Assembly: GCA_003154555.1 (NCBI GenBank)
Contig: PMDT01000408.1
Coordinates: forward strand, 1-6,586
DNA length: 6,586 nucleotides
Direction of reading: 5' to 3'
Origin: Spirochaetaceae bacterium
GTDB lineage: Bacteria > Spirochaetota > Spirochaetia > SZUA-6 > Fen-1364
This document shows positions 1 through 5,687 of the stretch, piece after piece. The stretch's first letter is position 1. The number at the start of each line of letters is the position of its first letter. The notes below the pieces were generated by a model. The model was not told the DNA's origin and ran no database searches. It worked only from the letters and a program-made list of their open reading frames with translations. The position numbers were made by a program, and so were the translations under genes.

Positions 1-563
1 AGGAACAGCGTGGCGTGGGTCTGCTCGTGGATGATGAGGGAGGCAAGCTCAAACGGGGAGTAACTCTTCATGAAGGAATACAGCGGGTCTTTCGTGAACC
101 CGAGCGTGCTGAATGCATCCACGGGACGGACCACGACGTCCCAACCCTCCTTGCGCAGCCGGGCCGCCTCCGCGTCTGCGTCGGGACGCTCGTAGTATCC
201 CTTGTACGGAAGCCGTCCAAGGAAGGGGTAACGCCAGAGATAGGGCGTGAAGGAGATTGCATCGCAGGCCGACACCACGTCCACGAGGTGGTCCCTGTCG
301 ATCTGGCGATAACGGGTGTAGTTCCCGTTGTCCTTCAGACCCACTTCCTGCACCGCGAAGAGGCGTATGTCCTGGACGCGGTGCAGGAAATCGACGGTGT
401 CCACCGGCGTGGCAGGATCGGCCAGGAGCTGCTGCACCGGACGAGCGCCCGTGCCGTAGCGCAGGAGATAAGTGCCCTGCTTGGTGAAATAGCCCATCTG
501 TGACACGCATCCACCGAGCACCGTGATCAGCAGCGCCGGCAGCAGGATCAGGGGTCTCATCAT
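1..563 (-). CDS. Predicted zinc aminopeptidase lipoprotein (COG4324/PF10023 type), 3' end outside window
   Basis: Seen: 187 complete codons read leftward and run off the window edge, so this is the N-terminal part only. The start is ATG at 563-561, with a second in-frame ATG directly after it (560-558) that is equally possible; a GAGAGG lies immediately before the first ATG. Residues 3-19 are a lipoprotein signal ending in LGGC, with Cys19 as the lipidated residue. Later blocks match the predicted-aminopeptidase family as I recall it: RFAV-like (RLFAVQEVGL), a YKGYY stretch, an AARLRKEGWDVVV stretch, a STLGFTKDPL stretch, and HEQTH at residues 179-183, an HExxH zinc site. Known: family members are about 350 residues, so roughly half is missing, including any third zinc ligand. 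Inferred: an envelope-anchored metallopeptidase. It is transcribed away from the FecR/cyclase operon. I see no convincing promoter for it. Substrate is unknown; peptidase activity in this family is mostly predicted. Confidence 0.8.
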   Translation of the reverse strand, partial: MMRPLILLPALLITVLGGCVSQMGYFTKQGTYLLRYGTGARPVQQLLADPATPVDTVDFLHRVQDIRLFAVQEVGLKDNGNYTRYRQIDRDHLVDVVSACDAISFTPYLWRYPFLGRLPYKGYYERPDADAEAARLRKEGWDVVVRPVDAFSTLGFTKDPLYSFMKSYSPFELASLIIHEQTHATLF

Positions 564-672
564 CCTCTCATCCCCCGGCCTTTCCAACCTGTCGCCAACC
601 GGCAGCCATTCCTGTTGGTAGCCGCAATCCGGGCCGAATGCAAGCAGCCGCACCGAACCTGCTTCCGGTGGC

Positions 673-701
673 TTGAGCGGTCCCGGCGCAAGGTGTATGA
701 T
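673..701 (+). promoter_or_regulatory. Sigma70-like promoter of the FecR/cyclase operon
   Basis: A -35 box TTGAGC (673-678; 4 of 6 to TTGACA) and a -10 box TATGAT (696-701; 5 of 6 to TATAAT) are separated by the optimal 17 bases. Transcription would begin near 708, giving a leader of about 27 bases that contains the AGGAGG ribosome site. The placement supports the ATG at 735 as the real start and argues against any earlier start codon. Predicted from sequence only. Confidence 0.6.
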
Positions 702-723
702 TGCCGCAAATCTTCCTCCATGC

Positions 724-729
724 AGGAGG
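724..729 (+). promoter_or_regulatory. Shine-Dalgarno that fixes the FecR-like gene start
   Basis: A perfect AGGAGG lies 5 bases before ATG 735. The open frame extends further upstream to a TTG at 615, but that extension would run across the promoter and put about 40 residues in front of an obvious signal peptide. The site therefore decides the start at 735. Confidence 0.85.
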
Positions 730-734
730 CCTCA

Positions 735-1679
735 ATGAGAAGCGTGTCGATATTCCTGCTCCTTGCGAGCTTCCTGCTCATCCAGACGCCGTCCGCGACA
801 GCCGACACGCGCGTCGGCTCGCTCCAGTCCAGCACCGGCACGGTGACCATCGACGCCTTTGGCAAGAGCTCGTTCATCCCTGCGGTCACCGGTGATTCCC
901 TCTACTCATCCACGATACTGAAAACCGGCGCCGATGGCAGGGCCACGATCCTTCTTCAAGGCGAGCCTCATGAAATCGCTCCCGGCGCCACGGTGAAGAT
1001 CGGGGATCTCGTTGCATCCGGCGCGCGCAAGAGCTCGCTTGGCTGGTTCGGCGCGGTGGGCAAGCTCATCGGCTCGTTCGGCAAGGCCGCACAGCGCAAG
1101 GAAGGCGACCTTGTGCTCGGAAGCAGGGCTGCCGACGTGGCACAGGAACAGGCTGACGCGGATATGGGCTGGGAAGTGGAGGAAACGGACGCTGCCACGC
1201 TCATTCCCGAGGCGAAAAAAAGCATCGATGACGGGCTCTATGCGTCTGCCCTTGCAACGCTGGCCAAGGCCGACCCTCCGGCGGAGCCGGAAATGGCCTG
1301 GGAGCTCGCCTTCTGGAAAGGCGACTGCTACTTCCAGCTCGAGGACTATGGTGACGCGGCCGCAAGCCTGACGTCCGCCAACGCACTCCAGGGCTCCGGG
1401 CGCCAATCGCTGGGCACGCCGGAAACGCGGGCGCTGCTCCTCTTCCAGCTCGGTTCCTCACAGTTCCTGCTGGGAAACAACCGTGCGGCGATTCCCATGC
1501 TGGACGCCAGCATCGCGCAAAGCGCCGACGGCCCGTATGCGCCGTACGCCACTCTGCTTCTCTCCCGCGCCCTTGCCACGACCGGTGATGCGGCCCGATC
1601 GAAAGCGGTTGCCGCCGCCGGCGCCCGGAAATATGCCGCCGCCGGCCTGGACGCCGATTTCGCCGCCCTCAGCCAATGA
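735..1679 (+). CDS. Exported FecR-like domain protein with C-terminal TPR-like repeats
   Basis: Seen: 314 residues. Residues 1-23 are a signal peptide (hydrophobic core IFLLLASFLLI, cleavage after ATA). Residues about 24-95 have the FecR-domain pattern: a VGSLQSSTGTV start, a GDSLYSSTILKTGADGRATI core, then an IAPGATVKI strand. A Gly/Ala/Ser-rich linker follows. From about residue 150 to the end the protein is helical and TPR-like, with GDCYFQLEDYGDAAASL and LLFQLGSSQFLLGNNRAAIPML as the clearest repeats; the tail is Ala-rich. Known: this family differs from the classical FecR anti-sigma protein, which has a cytoplasmic N-terminal part and a membrane helix; neither is present here. Inferred: a soluble periplasmic (or outer-membrane-associated) protein acting as scaffold or ligand sensor. 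Its stop overlaps the next start (ATGA), so it is probably a partner of the cyclase. Exact function unknown. Confidence 0.8.
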   Translation: MRSVSIFLLLASFLLIQTPSATADTRVGSLQSSTGTVTIDAFGKSSFIPAVTGDSLYSSTILKTGADGRATILLQGEPHEIAPGATVKIGDLVASGARKSSLGWFGAVGKLIGSFGKAAQRKEGDLVLGSRAADVAQEQADADMGWEVEETDAATLIPEAKKSIDDGLYASALATLAKADPPAEPEMAWELAFWKGDCYFQLEDYGDAAASLTSANALQGSGRQSLGTPETRALLLFQLGSSQFLLGNNRAAIPMLDASIAQSADGPYAPYATLLLSRALATTGDAARSKAVAAAGARKYAAAGLDADFAALSQ

Positions 1680-3451
1680 GCATTCAGGGGAGCCCGCGGC
1701 GTGCCGCCCTGCTGCTCGCGGGGCTCCTGGTCGGCGCGGTGGCATTCAACGGCCCGCTCTTCGGCACGGAAAACTTCCTGGAGAGATGGTTCATCGACCT
1801 GCGATTCTTCATCGTGTCGCACCTGCGTCCAGATGAGGTTTCCGACCGCATCAGCATCGTCCTCATGGATTCCGCATCGGAGAAATCGCTCGGGGTGCCC
1901 TTCGGCCTGCCCTGGCGGCAATTCTATCCCCCTTTCGCGGCGAGCCTCGACCGCGCGGGGGCCTCGCTCATCGTCTTCGATGCGATGTTCTACGAGCGTG
2001 ACGCAGCGCGCGATCCCGCGCTCGCACGCGCATTTGCTGCCGCGGGAAATGTCATTGCCGCGGAGGACGGCTCCCTTGCCACGGAGCCGGCAATCCGTGC
2101 CGCGCTCCTTGGCGTGGGAAGCATCCGCATCCCGCCTCTCGGGGGCGAGCCGCGTCGCATCGTTGCCGCGGCCGGCACTCCAGGCGCGTCGTCGCCGCTC
2201 GCCCTTGTTGCCGCGACAGAATACACACGGCGCTCCGGCCTGGCTGCACCAGCCGCGGTCTACCTGAGCGGCGCGGGGTTCTGGATCGACTACAGGGAGC
2301 CGATGGAATACTTCCCCTGTTTTTCCTTTTCCGAAGTCCTCCACCCTGTGAACGGAAGGGTCAGGGACGTCTTCACCGGAATCGCCTATCCGCTCTCAAT
2401 CTTCGCGGATCGCATCGTCTTCGTGGGAAGGGACGAAGGGGAGACCAGCCGCAATGACCGTTTCGCATTCCCCAACTCGCTCGGACGGACATACCCCGGC
2501 GTTTTCGGCCACGCCTGTGCGGCGGAGACGATCCTCGCACACCGCGCCGTGATACGGTCCCCATCGTGGTTCGATGCCGTGGCAACAGCCCTCTTTCTCC
2601 TGCTCCTCATCCTGACCCTGGAGATACGGTCTCGCGCCGTTCGCATCGTCACTTTGGCGGTCTTTCCCGTCGCGGTGTTCGTCCTTTTCATCGTTGTGCT
2701 TTCCCGGTGGGGGTTCCTTCCCGGGTTCGCCCCGCTCTTTGCAGCATTCTGGGCCGCCCTGATTCTGCATTGGGTGCTCGTCCGCATCTCTTTGTCGGCG
2801 AGCCTGAGTCGGGCCATGGGATTCGATCCCGCGCTCATGGAGGCTTTTCGTCGTGAAAGCGATCGCTCGGCAGGGCACGTGAGCAAGGAGGTGGCCATCC
2901 TGATTGCCGACGTGCGGGACTACACCCGGTACGTCACGAATGTCGATGCGGAGACGGTCTCCCGCGTCATGAAGGAATACATGGAGGCCATGGAGCGACG
3001 CATCACCACGGAGGGCGGGTACATCAACAAGTACGTCGGCGATGAGATCGTTGCCGTCTTCGGCTTCCCCCTTTCCGGGGACCAGGTCGGCAGGCGTGCG
3101 GTGCGCGCCGCCCTCGGCATGCTCGACGAGCTTGCCCTCCTGGTCGCATCGTGGAAAGAGCAGAATTGTGCCGCGATCGAGCGCATCGGGATCGGCATCG
3201 ACGTGGGCACGGTCACATTCGCCGAAGTGGGAGGGCGGACGCGGAGCCAGTTCGACATCATCGGCAACTGCATCAATGGCGCCTCCCGCATCGAGCACCT
3301 GACAAAGGAGATGAAGCGTCCGCTCCTGATATCGCGCGAAGCCTATGGCACGCTGGAAGGCGAGGACAGCCTTGCCGGGGTTTTCGAGCTGGGCAGGCGC
3401 GAAGCGATTCGCGGGCAGGGAATGCGCGAGATATTCGCGCTCATGAGATAA
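1676..3451 (+). CDS. CHASE2-domain transmembrane adenylate/guanylate cyclase (class III)
   Basis: Seen: 591 residues. A membrane helix at about 10-26 is followed by a large extracytoplasmic CHASE2 domain at about 28-290 (DLRF at 41-44, IVLMD at 61-65, IVFDAMFYE at 99-107). Three more helices follow at about 299-317, 321-342 and 347-369, the usual CHASE2 topology. A short helical linker without HAMP or PAS leads to a C-terminal class III cyclase domain from about 403. Its catalytic set is complete: metal ligands Asp412 (IADVRDYT) and Asp456 (KYVGDE), purine-contacting Lys452 and Asp527 (FDIIGN), and transition-state Asn534 and Arg538 (INGASRIE). The Lys/Asp pair is the adenylate-specific combination, so ATP to cAMP is the likely reaction. 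The start ATG overlaps the upstream stop and has no evident Shine-Dalgarno, so translation should depend on ribosomes finishing the FecR-like gene. The ligand of the CHASE2 domain is unknown. Confidence 0.93.
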   Translation: MSIQGSPRRAALLLAGLLVGAVAFNGPLFGTENFLERWFIDLRFFIVSHLRPDEVSDRISIVLMDSASEKSLGVPFGLPWRQFYPPFAASLDRAGASLIVFDAMFYERDAARDPALARAFAAAGNVIAAEDGSLATEPAIRAALLGVGSIRIPPLGGEPRRIVAAAGTPGASSPLALVAATEYTRRSGLAAPAAVYLSGAGFWIDYREPMEYFPCFSFSEVLHPVNGRVRDVFTGIAYPLSIFADRIVFVGRDEGETSRNDRFAFPNSLGRTYPGVFGHACAAETILAHRAVIRSPSWFDAVATALFLLLLILTLEIRSRAVRIVTLAVFPVAVFVLFIVVLSRWGFLPGFAPLFAAFWAALILHWVLVRISLSASLSRAMGFDPALMEAFRRESDRSAGHVSKEVAILIADVRDYTRYVTNVDAETVSRVMKEYMEAMERRITTEGGYINKYVGDEIVAVFGFPLSGDQVGRRAVRAALGMLDELALLVASWKEQNCAAIERIGIGIDVGTVTFAEVGGRTRSQFDIIGNCINGASRIEHLTKEMKRPLLISREAYGTLEGEDSLAGVFELGRREAIRGQGMREIFALMR

Positions 3452-3549
3452 GGCCGGGGCACGTTCCCGGACCCCCTCCGTCGATGCCCACTTGCCCATC
3501 GCGTGATTTCGAAGGATGTTTCATCCATGCCCCGAAGCGGTGAGACGCG
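3452..3549 (+). other. Gap between cyclase and yejB with two small hairpins
   Basis: Two inverted repeats are visible. CCGGG/CCCGG (3454-3458 with 3466-3470, loop of 7) begins 2 bases after the cyclase stop; GGATG-TTT-CATCC (3514-3526) is a perfect 5-bp stem with a 3-base loop. Neither is followed by a T tract, so neither is a standard intrinsic terminator. The first could be a weak terminator or an mRNA 3' stabiliser. No good promoter for the transporter genes is visible; a TTGCCC at 3492 with GATGTT 17 bases on matches poorly. Whether the transporter genes are co-transcribed with the cyclase is open. Confidence 0.35.
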
Positions 3550-4584
3550 ATGCTGAAATACTTCATGCGCCGGCTGCTCCTGATCGTGCCGACATTCATC
3601 GGGATCACGATGGTCATCTTCTTCATCACGCGCCTGGTTCCCGGCGGGCCGCTGGAACAGGCGATCATGGCACACCAGCTGGGCAGCAATGGGGAATCGC
3701 GGCGCGGCGGCGCAAGCCCGCGCACGCAGAGCGGGACGACCCTCAACAAGACGCAGCTCGCGCAGCTTTCGAAATTCTACGGCCTGGACAAGCCGGTCGT
3801 TCCCGCCTACGTCGCGTGGCTGGGCAAGCTGGTCCGCCTGGACTTCGGCAGATCGACCAGTTACAACGACCCGGTGCTGCCGATGATCGGGGAACGGATC
3901 CCGGTGTCCCTGTATTTCGGGCTGGCCTCTCTTATCATCACCTACCTGCTTTCCATCCCGCTTGGCATCAGCAAGGCGCTGAAGCACCGCTCCCTGTATG
4001 ACAATGCCACGTCGAGCCTCGTGTTCATTGGCTACGCGCTGCCGGGATACATCATCGGGATCATCCTCCTGTCGATCATCTCCTTCAAGCTGGGGCTCCT
4101 TCCCCTCGGCGGTTTCCAGTCTGACAGTTTCGCCCGCCTGAGCCTGTGGGCAAAGATAGGCGACCGGGCCCGGCACATGGCACTTCCCCTGATCTCCTAC
4201 TCCATCGGGGATTTCGCGGTGATGACGCTGCTCATGAAGAACAATCTCATGGAGAACATGGCCGCGGACTACATCAAGACAGCCGTGGCAAAAGGCCTCA
4301 CCTTCCGCCAGGCAATGTGGCGCCACGCGTTCCGCAACAGCCTGATCCCGATTGCATCGGGTTTCGGCGGCATCATCACCGTCTTCCTGGCGGGCTCTTT
4401 TCTCGTGGAGAACATCTTCAACATCCGCGGCATGGGCATGCTCGGCTACACAGCCCTTCTTGCCCAGGACTATCCGGTGGTGCTCGGGACGCTGTCCATC
4501 GCCGCATTCGTCTCCCTGTTGGGAAACGTGCTGAGTGACGTGTTCGTCTCGCTTGTGGACCCCCGGATCAGGTTCGGCCAGTGA
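3550..4584 (+). CDS. yejB: Peptide ABC transporter inner-membrane permease, YejB type
   Basis: Seen: 344 residues, close to the usual YejB length. An in-frame TGA at 3541-3543 makes ATG 3550 the first possible start; GGTGAG (3539-3544) is a modest ribosome site. Six membrane helices lie at about 9-30, 119-140, 155-180, 211-230, 266-290 and 310-336. Family marks are VPGGPLEQA (30-38), the long polar periplasmic segment (about 40-100) after helix 1, the FYGLDKPV stretch, the EAA-type loop DYIKTAVAKGL (240-250) that docks the ATPase, and the closing LVDPRI. The sequence pattern, including PGGP and the Gly/Arg/Ser-rich insert, fits YejB better than OppB or DppB. Known: in enterobacteria YejABEF imports microcin C and other peptides. 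Inferred: one half of the transport channel, paired with the next gene. The actual substrate here is unknown. Confidence 0.88.
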   Translation: MLKYFMRRLLLIVPTFIGITMVIFFITRLVPGGPLEQAIMAHQLGSNGESRRGGASPRTQSGTTLNKTQLAQLSKFYGLDKPVVPAYVAWLGKLVRLDFGRSTSYNDPVLPMIGERIPVSLYFGLASLIITYLLSIPLGISKALKHRSLYDNATSSLVFIGYALPGYIIGIILLSIISFKLGLLPLGGFQSDSFARLSLWAKIGDRARHMALPLISYSIGDFAVMTLLMKNNLMENMAADYIKTAVAKGLTFRQAMWRHAFRNSLIPIASGFGGIITVFLAGSFLVENIFNIRGMGMLGYTALLAQDYPVVLGTLSIAAFVSLLGNVLSDVFVSLVDPRIRFGQ

Positions 4585-5645
4585 TGAAGAAAGCCCCTCT
4601 CCTCCGTCTCGACCCGGTCACGCGCACGCGGGTCGATCGGTTCAAGTCAATCAAGCGTGGATACTGGTCGTTCCGCATCATGCTCGTGCTGTTCGTCGTG
4701 TCGCTGCTGGCGGAGCTTTTCATCAACTCGCGGGCGCTTGTCGTCTTCTACCAGGGGCGGCTGTACTTCCCCACCTACGCGCGGGTCTTCGCCGGTCGCG
4801 TCTTCGGCCTGAGCTACGACTACGAAACGAATTATCGCGAGCTCGCGCGGACCTTGAGGGCAAACGGGAAGGGCTGGGCCCTCATGCCTCCTGTTCCCTA
4901 CAACCCGTTCGAGCAGGATTTCAAGGACGGAAGCTATCCCCCGTATGCCCCGTCATTCGCGGAGCGCCATTTCCTTGGCACGGACCGTATCGGTCGTGAC
5001 ATTGTGGCGCGGCTGGTGTACGGATTTCGCATCGCAATGGTTTTTGCCGCTCTCTACGTGCTGGCCTCGTTCACATTGGGCACCATCGTCGGCTGCCTCA
5101 TGGGCTACTGGGGAGGATGGTTCGATATCATCTTCCAGCGGATCATCGAGATCTGGGAGCAGATCCCGTTCCTCTACGTCGTCATGATCGTCGCGGCGAT
5201 ATTCCAGCCGGAGTTCCTGCTTTTCCTGGCGATCTACGTGATATTCGGGTGGAGCGCGCGGACGTGGAGCGTTCGCGCGATGACCTACCGCGAAAGGGAG
5301 CGGGACTATGTCCTGGCCGCGCGCGCCATGGGGGCAAGCACGTGGCGCATCGCCACGGTGCACATCATCCCCAACGTGCTCGTGGTCATCGTCACGATGC
5401 TCCCCTTTGCCGTGGAAAGCGCCATCAGCTCCCTCACGGCGCTGGACTACCTCGGCTTTGGACTGCGTCCGCCCACGCCGAGCTGGGGGGACCTCATCAG
5501 CCAGGGCATTGCCACCTTCACGGCCGCCCCCTGGATACTGTCTTCCGTGGCGGTCACGATGACACTCGTCCTGGTGATGATCGCCTTCATCGGGGAAGGC
5601 TTGCGGGACGCGTTCGACCCGAAGAAATACACCGTCTACAAGTAG
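4584..5645 (+). CDS. yejE: Peptide ABC transporter inner-membrane permease, YejE type
   Basis: Seen: 353 residues from ATG 4584, which shares one base with the yejB stop (TGATG); a GTG directly before it (4581) is an alternative start one codon longer. There is no clear Shine-Dalgarno, so translation is probably coupled to yejB, matching a fixed 1:1 need for the two permeases. The N-terminal RVDRFKSIKRGYWSF (17-30) followed by a helix at about 31-48 is typical of YejE, as is the long periplasmic segment (about 50-125) before HFLGTDRIGRD (129-139), the conserved entry to the permease core. The EAA loop is DYVLAARAMGAS (241-252). The LTALDYLGFGLRPPTPSWG stretch and the terminal FIGEGLRDAFDPKKY are diagnostic of the OppC/DppC/YejE group. 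Inferred: second channel subunit of the same importer. No frameshift or missing segment is seen. Confidence 0.88.
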   Translation: MKKAPLLRLDPVTRTRVDRFKSIKRGYWSFRIMLVLFVVSLLAELFINSRALVVFYQGRLYFPTYARVFAGRVFGLSYDYETNYRELARTLRANGKGWALMPPVPYNPFEQDFKDGSYPPYAPSFAERHFLGTDRIGRDIVARLVYGFRIAMVFAALYVLASFTLGTIVGCLMGYWGGWFDIIFQRIIEIWEQIPFLYVVMIVAAIFQPEFLLFLAIYVIFGWSARTWSVRAMTYRERERDYVLAARAMGASTWRIATVHIIPNVLVVIVTMLPFAVESAISSLTALDYLGFGLRPPTPSWGDLISQGIATFTAAPWILSSVAVTMTLVLVMIAFIGEGLRDAFDPKKYTVYK

Positions 5646-5658
5646 CTCGTGGAGCTGC
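5642..5658 (+). other. Hairpin across the yejE stop codon
   Basis: AGCTC-GTG-GAGCT (5644-5656) forms a 5-bp stem with a 3-base loop, extended by a T-G wobble and one G-C pair to 7 pairs. It overlaps the yejE TAG and lies about 16 bases before the yejA ribosome site. No T tract follows, so it is not a classic terminator. It could act as an mRNA processing or stability element separating permease from binding-protein expression; it may also be chance in GC-rich DNA. Confidence 0.3.
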
Positions 5659-5673
5659 GGAGAAGAATGAACA

Positions 5674-5682
5674 GAGGAGAGG
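5674..5682 (+). promoter_or_regulatory. Strong Shine-Dalgarno of the binding-protein gene
   Basis: GAGGAGAGG lies 5 bases before ATG 5688. It is much stronger than the sites before the two permease genes and fits the need for more binding protein than channel. It also fixes the start, since a signal peptide follows directly. Confidence 0.8.
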
Positions 5683-5687
5683 TTTAC

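Larger units (their letters stand above)
564..734. other. Divergent intergenic region
   Basis: These 171 bases separate the leftward aminopeptidase gene from the rightward FecR/cyclase operon. The right half carries the sigma70-like promoter and the Shine-Dalgarno of the rightward gene. On the minus strand the best promoter-like pair is TTGCAT and TACCAA, 17 bases apart, but the second box matches the consensus poorly, so I do not call it. No small gene, RNA or long repeat is visible. Confidence 0.6.

Noticed and set aside
615..734. N-terminal extension of the FecR-like gene from TTG 615
   Set aside because: It would cross the promoter, has no ribosome site, and precedes an obvious signal peptide that starts at ATG 735 behind a perfect AGGAGG.
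1611..1646. Twelve-base direct repeat GCCGCCGCCGGC at 1611-1622 and 1635-1646
   Set aside because: It encodes two Ala-Ala-Ala-Gly runs in the Ala-rich tail of the FecR-like protein; simple codon repetition is enough to explain it.
1346..2344. Long minus-strand open frame (332 codons) across the FecR/cyclase junction
   Set aside because: It spans two well-supported genes on the other strand, has low-complexity charged composition and no ribosome site; it is a codon-bias shadow.
3454..3470. Intrinsic terminator after the cyclase gene
   Set aside because: The stem is only 5 bp and no T tract follows, so I list it only as a hairpin in the gap.
2396..3499. Long open frame on the minus strand (367 codons) opposite the cyclase gene
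   Set aside because: It lies fully across a gene with clear catalytic motifs, its translation is rich in Arg/His/Gly/Pro with no recognisable domain, and long antisense frames are expected in GC-rich coding DNA.
3343..4326. Minus-strand open frame (327 codons) opposite yejB
   Set aside because: Same pattern of composition as other shadows; the plus-strand permease with six helices explains the region.
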